Assembly: GCA_037074765.1 (NCBI GenBank)
Contig: JBAMDO010000135.1
Coordinates: 80,729-144,728, forward strand
Reading direction: 5' to 3'
Source of the DNA: Mansonella perstans
Lineage: Eukaryota; Nematoda; Chromadorea; Rhabditida; Onchocercidae
DNA: 64,000 nt
Position numbers and translations under genes: made by a program. Every line of letters starts with the position of its first letter. The stretch's first letter is position 1. Positions 13,191-25,628 of the stretch are shown here, one piece after another. Under the pieces are notes generated by a model. The model saw only the letters and a list, made by a program, of their open reading frames with translations. It searched no databases and was not told the DNA's origin.

Positions 13191-13609
13191 GATTTGCAAT
13201 GTCAATGATAGAATTTTTTTTTAACTAAGCAAAAAAAACCGGAAATTAATTTATTGAATACTAACAATACATACTTGTATTTTATATGTATTTTATAAGT
13301 AAGATAAATAAGTTAAAAGCAAAATTTTTTTTTTAAAAATAATTTTAATTTTAAAATTTGATTTTTCTCAATGAAAGTACATCATTTAGAATCAGCAAAA
13401 ATTAATTGCCTTAATTACTCATCAACCACTCAGTATAATCAGTATGTACAGTAATCTTTGAATCATTTTACAATAATCTTTAAAAAATAATCTCTAGTTC
13501 TTGAACTGATTAAATAGTAATAAATTTTTTTTTGGGAATTTTTTATATGAGTATTACATTGTTGCTCAGTTTTCAGTTTACACAAGGATAGAATTGAAAT
13601 AATTGCTTG

Positions 13610-13697
13610 AAAATGAAGAAGCTCAAGAAAAATGTATAAAACTGGTATTTCTCGGGCGGTGATGAGTTGTTTTTAAAACTAAAGAATCAGTGAAAGA
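13610..13697. repeat. Second copy of the TATTTCTCGGGCG duplicate
   Basis: AATGAAGAAGCTCAAG...TATTTCTCGGGCGGTGATGA...AAAGAATCAGTGAAAGATT, about 510 bp from the first copy and in the same orientation. No reading frame is shared convincingly. Confidence 0.6.
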
Positions 13698-14054
13698 TTG
13701 AATTTAAATGAGCATAAAGATTGGCAAGTCTAAATTGTCAATTATAAGTTTCACCGAATGTTTTTTTCTTTATTACATTGGTGGACAGCGTCAACTTGAA
13801 ATGCTTAACATAAATATCTAATATCGTAGCACTATGTGAATGTTACATGCAAGAATGCATTTTGTTGAAATAATTTGATTTTTTTTTTTTTTTTTTTAAA
13901 TTCATTTTTATGCATGCTTGTTGTAGTGAATGATTATGGAAGAAATGGAATAAATTTGAGATTGAATTAATTTGTGTAACAAATAATAAACAATGAAAGA
14001 TTTTCTGTGAACAAAAGTGGACAAAAAAACAAACAAACATGTAGAGAATTAGAT

Positions 14055-14165
14055 AAACAAACGAACAGTAAGAATTACATAATGTGTTTATTAGTGGACA
14101 AACAAACAAACAAACAGCAAGAATTACATAATGTGTTTATTAGTGAACAAACAAACAAATAAATA
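14055..14165. repeat. ~54-bp tandem duplication with (CAAA)n ends
   Basis: AAGAATTACATAATGTGTTTATTAGTG is present twice, each copy followed by ACAAACAAACAAA runs. Confidence 0.8.
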
Positions 14166-14798
14166 CGTATGCATATCAGTAAACAAAACGACATTTTAAT
14201 TTTCCCTTTAATCTTTTAAATTCGTCTCTGACCATTCTCATTTCTTTCTTTACCAAAAAACCAGCGGTGAACAACAAATTTAAGAAAATAAGTATTTTGC
14301 GAAATCCTTTTTTAACAGAAGAAGAATTTTAGCATTATTTGATTTTTCGTTTTCCTTTTATAGCTCCCAGGAAAAGAAAGAAGGAAAGTAGCATCAAACA
14401 AATTTTCTGTTAAAAAAGAATTTTTTAAAAAAAGCAATAAATTTAAAAAAAATAAATTCGCAATAAAATTTAAAAAAAAGAAAAGCAAAACACTTGTTCG
14501 ATAATTTTTCTCATTTTCAAAAATTAAATTTTGAACCTGAACATTATTTAATGAGACTGATGAGACGACTATTGAGGAGGTTTTTTTTTTCTGTTTTTTC
14601 AAAAAGTATTTTTGACAGAAAAAAATGCAATTAAATATTCATTGAATTCACTAACTAACTGATTGCTTAACTAATATGAACTGAAATATTTTGAAATTTA
14701 AAAAAATAAAAAGTCATGAATTAAAAAAAGCTAACAACAGATAGCGAGAAAGAAAAAAAGTAAAAGCTAAAATAGTTTTATAAAATTGAAATCTAAGA

Positions 14799-15030
14799 AA
14801 TGATTAATGGATATTTTAATAGTAAAATAAATTTCTCAATTGCTCTGTTTGATTAAATTCAAAATTTTGAAACCACCCTTTTGGCGCAGTATTTCAAATT
14901 ATAGCTATTAATGTTACAAATGATTAATGGAAATTTTAATAGTAAAATGAATTTCTCAATTGCTTTGCTTGCTTAAATTCAAAATTTTGAAAACACCTTT
15001 TTAGCACAGTATTTCAAATTACAGCTAATT
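14799..15030. repeat. 120-bp tandem duplication, two copies
   Basis: TGATTAATGGATATTTTAAT starts at 14801 and its counterpart at 14921, a 120-bp period. Copies share the inner phrases AATTTCTCAATTGCT and CAGTATTTCAAATTA with scattered substitutions. Confidence 0.85.
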
Positions 15031-17337
15031 AAACACTTGTTTGTCAACTAGATTAGCTCACCCTAAATGAATCACATAAGATTCGAGGAAAACCAGTTCT
15101 TGTGGGAATGTAAGTCAACAATACATTTAAATTAACTTATTTATCATTTTTTCTCTTTGTTATTCCTTAAGTAATAACTTCGTCCATTTGTTCTTTCTGC
15201 CTGAAAAATATTTGTATAAAATAAAGGGAACTTTCTAAAGTTATCAATTATCTTTGGCAAAACATGAACCAAAAATGATTGCTGTCGAACTAAATTAATT
15301 AATTGATCCTTATAAATTAATGATAATATCATAAATAGTCATTTGTTGGCTTACGTTGATCAGAACGCGTAAATTTTCAACATATCCATATGAAAAATTA
15401 AATTTATCGAATTTTTTTTCCTTTCATAAACTTTTCAACATTTATTTTAAAATGCAAATTCATACAAATCACAAAATGTTGCATGATTGAGTTATTTGAA
15501 TTGGAGTTTTTGAATTGGAGCATCTGAATCATTCTGTAGTTGAATGAAAGTAAAATCATTGCGCAAGACTGTAAGCATTTGGAATTCATTATATACAAAC
15601 CGGTTTCATTGCTATTTCGATGAAATAATAGAGTTAATAGCAATTGGAAAACTTTCACATATTGAATTAATTTCGAAAATTTTGGATATCAATAAAATTG
15701 TTTTTTTTTTCATTGTGCTGTCAACATTGAAATAAATATTTTCATTTGTTCTTCCGGATTATTTCCAATGTTTATCCTGTACTTATATTTGCAAAGATTG
15801 AAGGAATTATTGCACCCTGTCTGCAGATGTTTCAGGAGGAGAAAATTCATTCAATTCTAAAATGTAATTCGGAATTGGCAATTTGAAGAAAGCACAATTT
15901 TTCACAGCCTTAATGCAAGCATGGATCATTTTGTTCATCTTTCAGAAAGCAATTCAAATTAATTCTTTGACAAAAAAAAATTCCACAATGCTTTTTCGTT
16001 TTTTTTCCGCTTGGAATGTTTTTTGCTGAGAATTTATTGAAGTCTTATCAAAGTTAATTAAAATCGAGGAATCATTAAAAAACTCATTTAACTTTTTCTA
16101 ATTACAGTTGCTAGAGAAACAATATTGTGATAATGCATGAGTAATTAAAGTAAAATTTTTGTTTGGCTATTCCATTTCTTTTTGAATTAAAAAAAAATTA
16201 AATTAATTAAATTTTAAAATGATTAAAGTGATCAAAGAAGTGATTAAATTCAATAATCAATAAATGATTTCTCTGTATAAAATTCCAACCAAAAGGCTAC
16301 ATCAATGAATATACGACTGATTCCGCTCGTCGATTCTGAAATTTTTTCTCCAACGTTCATACTTTTCTCAAAATCTAATACGACAATTAATTAATTAATT
16401 AGCTATTGATTAGTTTTGCTACTTTAATTTTTCTCCTGCTCGTATTTGCTATTTGCTTATTGTTCAAATTCAACTGAAATGCTTATTAACTGAAAAAAAG
16501 CACTGAAAATTGAGTTCGAAAGAGATGCATAATTAAAAAAATAATTTCAAAAAAAAAAATGAAGTAAAAAATTTAAAAAAAAAACTAGCGCCAAACAGGT
16601 TACCGTTTAAATGCCGCAGGATATTATTGTTATTATTTGCATTCTACGTCATTCGTTTCTTTTTGTTCACTTTTTTTTCAAAAAATTTTAAAAATTTTTT
16701 TGTGTTTCCGTTTTTTCTCTCATTTGTTTTTTTGCCTTTTCTTTTCTGTGTGTTTTCTTTTGTTCAAAAAAATTCGTAGTTAAATCTAAGGAACAAATGA
16801 GAAAATTTTATTTAATGATTTAATTAATAAATATGACCATTTTAATGATTGCGACTGATGTTCAATGATTACGATTGATGGTTAATGATTATGATTGATG
16901 ATTATGATCATTGCTTCTACTAATTTTCCAGAAGTATTGCAATGATATATGCATGAAGAATAAGGCAATGCGCCCTTTTAATCATTCCTATCAAATTAAG
17001 TTCTAATTTAAAGTATCTGTAAGAGTTGAAAGAGAAAACGGAACTTAATTGCAAAAATATAAAATACCCTGAGTGCTAATTTTCAGGAGTCAAAGATTAA
17101 ATTTTTCATCTTTGAAGGTGAAGTGAAGTAAGTTGAATAAAACATTGAAACAGATTTCCTTTGATAATGATTGTCTTCCTGACCATTCACATATTTTTAG
17201 TCACTTGTTTATTTAAATGTCCATTTTTAAAATATTTATCTTTTCCACGTTGGCTTTTTAAATATTTGAAGCATTCCTTTGAATGCGGCATTCATTGTGT
17301 TTTCTAAAAAAATGTTTGATGAATTTTCTGCAGCAAA

Positions 17338-17829
17338 ATGACGCGGAATATAAATGCAGATGATAGCGATTCATTAAAAACAATCACAAACAAACTTTTC
17401 CATACTGGTCAATTTCCGAATTTCAGTGTACCATGGGGGTTGAGTAAGGTAAGAACAGTTTAATTCATTACAAGTTGCCCATCTATTTTTATCATCAAAT
17501 GGTCATTGTCAATCTAATCCACAATGTCTGGTCATTATTTTAGCATTGTAATGGCTTAAAAAATTAATTAGTGGTTGGATACATGAAAATATGCTTTTAA
17601 ATATTTATGAATGCAGTGTTCACAAGACAAGACAAGAACTATGCAAAAAAATTTTCCTAAATTTTCAAAACTGAACAACAACATTCAGCATTATTACTTA
17701 CTCACTGATTATTGTTGTTGGGTTTTAACATTAATGACCATTTTTTTATTCGTATTCCTCTTTACACCAAAAAGTAATCCATTAATTAATTTAATTAAAA
17801 GTGAAAATTTTACAATGAAGAAGAAATAA
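17338..17829 (+). CDS. Small single-pass membrane protein, two exons, function unknown
   Basis: Exon 1 is 17338-17448 and exon 2 is 17617-17829, joined in phase 0 (donor AGTAAG|GTAAGA, acceptor GAATGCAG|TGT), giving 107 residues. The ATG sits 4 bases after TTTTCTGCAG, a good trans-splice acceptor, which supports this start. The product has a soluble N-terminal half (MTRNINADDSDSLKTITNKL...), a Cys-Cys pair, one hydrophobic segment at about 74-90 (WVLTLMTIFLFVFLF) and a short basic tail ending MKKK. The orientation is probably N-in or N-out single pass; no signal peptide is seen. I do not recognise the family. Support comes only from matching splice phases and start context, so a chance model cannot be excluded. 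Confidence 0.5.
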
Positions 17830-17879
17830 TTTTCGAAGCAAAATAAATATTGATGAAATGAAATTTTTGGACAATAAGA

Positions 17880-18060
17880 CTAATCACTATTGCTGAACCT
17901 TAATACCTATCACAATAATACTAATCAATAATATAATAATAATGCATAATATTAATCATATTCTTATAATACTAATAATGCAATAATACTAATAATAATA
18001 CATAATACTAACCACAATAATGCTAATAGGACAATAATACTAATTACTATTGCTGAACCC
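17880..18060. repeat. (TAA)n-rich tract framed by a short duplication
   Basis: Imperfect ATA/TAA trinucleotides lie between two copies of ACTAATCACTATTGCTGAACC (17879-17899 and, with one change, about 18039-18059). Confidence 0.7.
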
Positions 18061-18069
18061 CTCATTAAT

Positions 18070-19550
18070 GTCCAATTAGCGGCGTTTCTTTACAAAGCTC
18101 AAAATTATTCAGTTTATTGCCATTTCAATTTCTTTCTGAAAATTTAATATCATCACAAATAATCTTAAATACATCAGTCAAAGTGCGCGGTCATTAAAAC
18201 AATGTTATTAATACATAAACTCAAAGAATCAATCAAAAGAAAGCAAATACCTTGAAGATTTCAGTTCATTCTTCATCTCTTTTTATTTCCGATAATTTGT
18301 TGGTGTTAACCGGACGAAACAAAACATTCACCGTTTACATCTCTTAATAATTTGATAAGAAATAAAAACTTTATTTTGAAGAGTAATATCAAAGATCTTT
18401 GCGTATCTTAGAGAATCAAGGTGAATTTAACAATGGAATGCATATATCGCGGGTGATCTAATCTGGCTATACATTCAGCAACAATCCCGAGTTCTAGCTG
18501 AATCAAACAACTCAAGCAGACTTGTCAGCTAAATGCTCTTTCTACGAAACATTATTGCAAATATAAAATCAAATTAGAAGCCACTTCATCCTATGCTAGT
18601 CATTATAAATGACTGATAGATGATTGTCACACAAAATTAAATGATTGATAGACGACTGTCACACAGAATTCTTACTTCTTTCTGTTCAACTACTTTAAAG
18701 GTTAAGCGGCTCTTAACATAATACATTTATACATGTATTTTAATTTATCGAAACAAACAGCATCATTTACTCATGATTGTAATGATTGAACAAAATAGAT
18801 TAACTTCAAGCAAATCCTGACATATGACATTTCCTTGAGGACACTTTCGATGCTCTCATATTACTACTAGATAGGCTGTAGATATTTAATCCATTGTTAT
18901 TAGTGAGAAATTTACGCTAGCAATATACATCTCTGCCTATCTATGTATTTTTGCCTTGGGAGCAAAAAATGCGTCTATTGGGAGCAAATGTCGATAATAC
19001 TTGTTGCTACCTGAACTTTACATGAAAAGTTGAAGACAATCAATTTAGGTAAATCACCTTAGCGACCCTAGCTCTTTATACTTGCATGTTCCAACATCAT
19101 ATGTTTACCAGCTGCTAAAAAAAAAAGAAAAAAGGAGAAGAAATAACTTCTTTTTATATATTCCGTAGCATTTTATTCAGTCCATTAATTGCAATATTAA
19201 ATTTTAGTAAATTTTAAATCAAAAAAGTGACATGATACGGGCGATAAAAAACATTAAATACCAACAGTTTAAATTATTTTAGTGTCATCTCATTTTAATG
19301 ATATACTATGACATTATTTTATACTTCGAAATCTAATAATTCCAAAAATATTTCCGGCAAAAATTTTGGAAGCGTATTTAATGCCGTTGGAGCAATATGT
19401 AAATTGGATGTTATGACTTGCTGATGAACTGATTAATTAAAAATCATAAAGAAGTTAATTTAAATGCACTAGTCTACTACTTATACTGAATTTTCTGGAT
19501 GTAATAAATTAACTTGGTATAAAAAATGAAATTCTATACTATAATTTGAT
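18070..19550. other. Intergenic, no gene seen
   Basis: No supported exon. A short duplication near 18596-18670 (AAATGACTGATAGATGATTGTCACAC / AAATGATTGATAGACGACTGTCACAC). Confidence 0.45.
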
Positions 19551-19656
19551 TTTTTATTGTGTTCATCGAAGAGACGGCAATGCTTGCATGCCGACCAATT
19601 CCTTGTAACCATGGATTGCGTAACGACCGATATGCGATGATGATTGCTGTGGTCTG

Positions 19657-19680
19657 GGACGTGGCATTAAGGACGTGGCA
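19657..19680 (+). promoter_or_regulatory. Direct repeat of GGACGTGGCA upstream of FIS1
   Basis: GGACGTGGCA occurs at 19657-19666 and again at 19671-19680, in a GC-richer patch 67-90 bp upstream of the FIS1 trans-splice acceptor. The ACGTGG core resembles bZIP (ATF6/XBP1-type) sites. That it is a promoter element is inference from position and repetition. Confidence 0.35.
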
Positions 19681-19748
19681 GTTGTGTTTCTATTTTTTGT
19701 CAATTTGGAGGTTTGAGTTAAGTCGGGGAGGAATTATTATTTTCAGGG

Positions 19749-21405
19749 ATGGATGCTGGTGTAATTGTGGATGAACGGATTGATCCAGATGTTTTGGCTG
19801 TATGTTGGTTATCTTATTTATTCCAGTAGTATGAATTCCTCATTTTAAATATGTAGTTCTAGTATTTTGAATTTGATTTGGTAGAATTTAACTATCCGAC
19901 ACACCACTTACCTAACTGAATTCATTATGTATTTTCGGTATTTAAGTACCATTCCTTCGTGAAATGAAAATATCTGTTCTTCCCTCCCTAATAATTAACG
20001 ATTCAATAATAATGATCACTTATTTACATGATACTGTCATTTTTTCCAGTGGTGAGCTTGCATTTACATTATTAGATTTTAAATCATTCTGGAACTTATC
20101 GATTTTTACTACTGTGATATTATTAATTTGTCCTTTTATAATTTACATTATTGCATGTAGTAACATAGAAAATTGGTTAGAAATAAAATAATTTAATTCT
20201 GTTCTTGTTGAACGTATGGGATGATAATTGGAAATGATGACAATGGTTGTGATTAGTACTTTAGTGCATTTTATTACAACAGATTGTTTTAATGATGATT
20301 GATTTTTTTAATTATCAAAGCTAATGTATTGTCCTTTTATGATCTGTGGCATGACCATCTGTTCTTTTACGAACATTATTGCGACCATTTGTTGTAAATG
20401 TAGTTTTGTTCTTAGAGAAATTAAGAGGATTTAAATGATAACAAATATGTTTTAGTCAACTTGAGACATATTGAATGAAGAGATTCACGGAATTTTGTTT
20501 GAAAATAATAGAAGACATTAGTCATCATTAACTATAAAATGTTTTTGCTTTAGAACTTGGAAAAGACCTATAATGAACAAGTTTCACGTGGTAGTCCAAG
20601 TGCTGTTGCAATATATTCCTATGCTCATGGCCTGATCAAATCGAATAACAATAATGTACATGTGGGAATCAAATTGTTGGAAGGTTATTATTGGTATTAT
20701 GTTCTGTTATCATCATTTTTCTCTTATTTCATTAGAGAAAAAACTAACTGATCTGAACACTGGTCGTAATGCATTGGTGAACAAATCAGGATGCATTTTC
20801 ATACAATGTACATTTTCATACGATTTCATACGATATGTATTAGAGGACTGTGTTTGAGTATACAATGTTTCAGTAACAGTTAATGCTATAATAGCAGCCT
20901 TAATTGCAGCAAAATTATTGCTGTAATACTCGAGTAGGCCTGGCAGTTTATTTTTTGATATGTTTTAGATTTACTACGACGAGAAGTTGAAGATATATCA
21001 AAACGTAATTATGTGTATTATCTTGCAGTAGCACATACTCGCTTGAAGGTAAAATTTTGTGTTGTAAGGACTTTTTCAAAGTGGCAGTAGCATTGACAAA
21101 AGTTCAAATTTTCAGGAATACGATCGAGCTCTTGCATATGTTGATGTTTTACTCAGTGCGGAATCAAATAATCGTCAAGCATTAGATCTGAAGGATTTGA
21201 TTAAATATAGAATGAAAAAAGGTTTATTAGTTTTCTTTTCGGAATGTCGCTTCATCTGATGGTTTGATGAAATATCTCTTTCATTTGTTTCCAGTTTTAA
21301 TCTAAAATTCATTTAGATGGAATTATTGGTATGGCAATATTGGGTGGCGGGATTGCTGTAATTGGTGGGTTAGCGATTGCTGCTTTCGCTGCCACGAAAA
21401 GGTGA
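19749..21405 (+). CDS. FIS1: Mitochondrial fission protein FIS1, five exons, 151 residues
   Basis: Exons 19749-19799, 20554-20683, 20969-21048, 21116-21221 and 21317-21405; every junction is GT-AG and in phase. A TTTTCAG acceptor (ending 19746) lies two bases before the ATG, fitting SL1 trans-splicing. The protein opens MDAGVIVDERIDPDVLANLE; its helical TPR-like core includes the family hallmarks YAHGLIKS, GIKLLEG, RNYVYYLAVAHTRLKEYDRA and VDVLLSAESNNRQA. After DGIIGMAILGG comes a Gly/Ala/Ile-rich tail anchor (about residues 123-147) and the short basic end TKR. Length matches known FIS1 (about 150). The protein is a tail-anchored adaptor of mitochondrial and peroxisomal outer membranes that helps recruit the fission machinery. 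C. elegans has two FIS1 paralogs; I cannot tell which this corresponds to. The translated exon 2 alone runs on into the intron as a shadow frame. Confidence 0.96.
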
Positions 21406-23237
21406 TCCTTGTTTGTGCTTAAAATTACACTTTTTTGGAAAAAGCATAAAAAATGACAAGTTTAAACTGATGCTTTGATTGAGTAGGATCGAAGAAGATG
21501 AGTTATTTTGTTCAAATATTTCGTTCAGAAATTTCAACTTCTTGAATGGTTTGCAGGAATTCTCATTCGTAAAGGGTGGTATTATGTATTTACTAATATA
21601 TATTCATTATTGCTTATTTATGGACCGCAGTGTTTTTTTTTTTTTAATCATTTGTAAAACTAGTTTGTTCACTTTGTTCAGTGTCAAGTCAGAACTTCTC
21701 ATTCCGGGTTATCCTAAAATTTTCTCGCGTTCGGTTGGATAAGGTTTTGATCTGGAAAGCATATTTTTAAGGACAAGAAAAGGAGAAGTAATGTACTGGA
21801 CAGTATCTTGTTTATATCTTTGTACGTTGCCCATCTTGCCCATCTAGAATTGCTCGGTAGCCAAGTTTATTTTCCTCATATTAGTAACAGGTATCCATTC
21901 AAATAGAAATTTTGTTCACCATTCCAAATAGTTTTTCTTGTTTACTTATTAAAACGTGTTAGAAGTGTTGAACTTTCCAAAATTTGTGAAAAGCTGGATA
22001 ATTTTGATAAAGCCTACTTCAGCTGCTTCTTTGGATCTGTGCAAAATATGATATAAATATATAGGTAAATACATGGGCAGAAGTGAAGCTTACCTAGCAT
22101 TCAGGCATTTACAACAGTTTTTTTTTCAGCTTGTGTTTGTTGCAGTGAATGTCATACATTTTAGTAGCGAATTCTCTAAAATTACAGCTGCAGCAGATAA
22201 ATGTATACTTTGTAGGACATTGATCATTCATTCACAGGTGGAAATATGAAGTGATTGAATGATGCCTAAAACATTTGGTGAAGTCAAATTTTGTAGCTTT
22301 CGGGGAAGTGAAGGATTTCTTAAGCAAAAGCGAGATACTGGAACGATCGATGAATAAAAACTCAAAAAGTGAAGCTTTGGTCAAACTAACCGAGAGATTA
22401 GCTGTTCAATCTAGTATAAGAAATTACGAAGCATTTTGCTGGTACTGTATGCGAGAATGAACAGTTCGAAGTTTTCATAATTATTTGTACAGTACTCATA
22501 ATTTCCTGGTTAATCCAAACTTCAGAACTAAAGAGCGCTACAAAATACATATCAGCTTTGGTTTTTTAAAAACTTAAGAAATTTCGCATGCATTAATAAA
22601 TCTGGAAAATAATTTAAATTCCTAATTGGAAAATAATTTAAAGATACATGCAGAAAACTATTACAAAAAACCAAGTAGTCAGTTGGGTTAATAGTTGGGT
22701 ACGAAATTAGACAGTAATATGCATATGGATAATGTAGAATGTCGGAATATGATGCAATGAAATAAAAAAGCTTTTTGAACAAAATCGAGATCTACACCAT
22801 TCATCTTCAATCACCCTGGTAACTCATTTAGCACTCTTGTTAATAAGCTAGAATGTTATCGTTTGTCATATCTTATATAAGTTAATTTTTTTGTCACCAG
22901 TTTTACTATTCGAAATTTTCACTTCTCAAATATGTTGGTTTCTTTTTTTTTCCAGCTTTTAAATTACCTTAATTAATTAAAAAAGAGTACTAGATTTCTT
23001 GAAGTTGGTCATGTAGAGTGATATGTTGCTTCGTTGGTTATCTGATATTTGGTTATTTACTTTGATTCAGTTGTGGATTTCATTATCCTGACATGGTCAT
23101 TGAAATCTTTTCCGTGAATTACAGCACATTTTTTTTTGCCAGTTTCAAATTTTATTTAAAATGTTTAACGGACTTTCAGTTCACACTCACAGTACGCTGC
23201 AATTCATTCTTCGATCTGGCAACGATATTTTCTATCG
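21406..23237. other. Interval between FIS1 and the four-TM gene; no firm gene
   Basis: The two genes are convergent. An open frame at 22263-22460 (+, without ATG, ending FCWYCMRE) has fair complexity and a possible TTCACAG acceptor before it, but I find no partner exon in phase, so I do not call it. Confidence 0.4.
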
Positions 23238-25628
23238 TCATTGTTGTTTCTCTTCATCTTCTTTCTGAAAACTAAAGTTGGGATTCGAAAATGTGGTTGA
23301 TGATTTTGAATTGGTCGGAGTACATGCCCTAGCTGCTGCTGCTGTCTTTGGTATGTCACTTGGACCGAATGGTGAGATTATAGTAACACTTGTGGTGGAA
23401 CCACTGTTCTGCAAATGGACTAATATTAGCTTCAAATTCATTTAAATGAATTGTTTAAACTTGGAAAGAAGGACTTACTTATCTCCATGTTGCAAGTTAA
23501 CATTTTATTTCAGGCTATTATCTCTTTTGCTGAATATGTACAATTGGGAATAGCAATTCGTAGTGATTATCTTTTTGATGTAGGCCATGAAAATCAGATT
23601 AGATGAGTTTGTAGAGGATTCCATATTATTTCAAAAGGACAGATAAAGTTGCTTTTTTTCCACAGAGATTCTGTATATCCCAGTTTTCAGTAAATTAAAT
23701 TTAAACTGTAGCGAAAACTTTTTTGATCTGTAACTTACGTGAATAGTAACTGCGGGGAAATTTGTTTCAGTTCTTTTTCGATCACTAAAATACACATAGC
23801 AAGCGAGCAACACACGAATCACCCATATCAACATCAGTGCAAAAGAAAGTGGAGATATGGCATAAATTAAAGCATTTAGTCGAATAGCTGAAATGATAAT
23901 CAAACAAAAGAAAGATTGCTGCCGTGGGAAAAAAAGTGAAAAGTTCTCAAGTTCCTCGAATTTCGTGAAAGTTTTTTTTTTTTAACAGCTGCATGTTCAT
24001 AATAGCATTTAAGTGTTATATATCAATTACTTGATATTTGATGTCTCTTAATTTGCCAAAAAAATAATTACTGTTACGCTTCTATGTAGTAACATCATTT
24101 TACTATTCATTTTTCTTTATTAACTCATCTTTGATAGTGATTATTATTTTTATTGTTGGCGGATTATCTTTTATTATTGCTTGCCTTACTTTGATTATAT
24201 GTAATCTTCAATCTTATCTATTTTTATCTTCAAGCTTATCTCTTATAGATTACGCATTCATTTTTGGTCATAAATTTGCATCGTACCAAGACGGCGATTA
24301 ACTTGGAAAAACCATTGAACTTTTTTTACTGCTATAATGAGTGAAAAAAAAAAGGAATTTGTAAAATTGAATTTTTTCTTTCTTGATAAATCGTGTGTTG
24401 TGAAAGTGATTTTTGCAGGTACTGTAGGATTAACACTCTGTTAAGGTTCAAAAGCTTTGTGGAGACAAAGTATTATTTTACGAAATGTACAGAATTATAA
24501 ATATTTGAAAATTTAAATCTCACTTGATAGTTTTGTTGATGAATAAGAATGAAAGCTCGACGCCCAGGAATTTTTTGGCCATATTATAGTTAAAACACTT
24601 ATGCAAAATAAAATCATTGAAGCAATCAAAGAAAATAGCTAAAAATTGAATTTCATTAAACTTTCGAAATGCCTCGAAATTTCGATGAAAATATTTCAAG
24701 TGCGCTTTTTACAACAAGCATATGCTTAAGCTTATATTCCTTCTTCTTGTTCTTGCAAATATCGTAAAGATTTGACAAACTACGATTAAACAGAAAAAAA
24801 TTATGCTGAAAACCTGTAGCTGCAGAAAAAGATATGATAGTAAAAACCTGTAGGAAAAGATACGGTAGTAAAAAAGACGCTGATTTGAAACAGTAAGCAA
24901 TGATCAAGGAAATGCCAAATAAGGCGTTGCAAATTTCCGCAAAAATTTCTATCCATCCTGTAAAATAGAGCTATTTTTCAAATCCGAATTTCATCAATAT
25001 TAATTGAGTATTGTAATAATTGGTAACAATAAAACATCTAATTAAAGCAACTTTATAAATATCAATGAAATAGGAGTTTTAAGGAAATATGAACTTATAA
25101 ATTTTGATAAATGCAGTAATTGGTAATAGATAATATGCTAAAGCAATAACATTTTATTAACTTTTTAATTAGTGCAAAACCCCTAATTGGAAGCTATATG
25201 ATGGACATTATAAAAGCTAATGGTAACAATAACATTTAATTAGCTTTTTAATTGGGGCAAAATCCCTAATTGGAAGCTATTTGATGATCATTGTAAAAAA
25301 TAAAGAAAAAAAAAGTAAATTACCGAAAGTTATTCCTCGATTGACAATGAAGTCGATCCATCGAAATATATCCCATGCAAATGTTGCAATTATAATAAGT
25401 TGTAAGGCAATCTGGAAATGATTAATTTAAATAATTTATTTCTCGTTGAAAAGTAACTTTGAAGTAATAACAGTTGAATGGAATTAAATCAAAATATTTC
25501 AAATGAACTGAATTTATCGTAATCTGGATAGCACATACTTGAACATGTACTCGTCCAAAACAAGTGTAATATTGAGGGGTCGTATGATTTCGAGATGGAA
25601 AATTTGATTTTAAATAATCCAGTAACAT
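23238..25628 (-). CDS. Four-transmembrane protein, five exons (LAPTM/DUF7027-like layout)
   Basis: Exons: 25628-25539, 25411-25324, 24957-about 24784, 23887-23739 and 23408-23238; junctions 1/2, 2/3 and 4/5 are clean GT-AG in phase. Model length is about 223 residues. Layout: a short N-terminus with YYTCFGRVHV, then TM1 (IALQLIIIIATFAWDIF), TM2 (AEICNALFGISLIIAYCF), TM3 (FLLPYLFLQ...), TM4 (YAISPLSFALMLIWVIRVLL) and a Ser/Thr/Pro-rich cytosolic tail ending EKQQ. This four-helix order with a cysteine-containing N-terminus resembles nematode DUF7027/LAPTM4-type endolysosomal membrane proteins; I offer that as a resemblance only. The 3' end of exon 3 is unsure: the chosen donor C|GTAGTT keeps phase, but a near-duplicate of about 34 bp inside the exon (24818-24872) shifts into a second frame that reads as a better TM3. 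The antisense of exon 5 is open too (GVHALAAAAVFG...) but lacks splice support. Confidence 0.7.
25143..25300. repeat. ~80-bp tandem duplication inside intron 2 of the four-TM gene
   Basis: CAATAACATTT...TTTTTAATT(A/G)G(T/G)GCAAAA and CCCTAATTGGAAGCTAT occur twice about 80 bp apart. Confidence 0.8.

Larger units (their letters stand above)
8900..17330. other. Large AT-rich region with repeats but no recognisable gene
   Basis: About 8.4 kb in which I find no exon with a recognisable product or a consistent splice pair. Open frames of 60-100 codons are low-complexity Phe/Lys/Ile/Leu runs expected by chance at this base composition. Local duplications inside it are listed separately. A long first intron or upstream regulatory DNA of flanking genes is possible. 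Confidence 0.45.

Noticed and set aside
22263..22460. Open frame ending EAFCWYCMRE (+)
   Set aside because: No ATG and no partner exon in phase; composition alone is not enough.
23281..23443. Plus-strand frame reading VHALAAAAVFGMSLGPNG over the four-TM gene tail
   Set aside because: It has no good acceptor and an upstream stop, whereas the minus strand has an in-phase acceptor joined to exon 4 and a sensible Ser/Thr/Pro tail.
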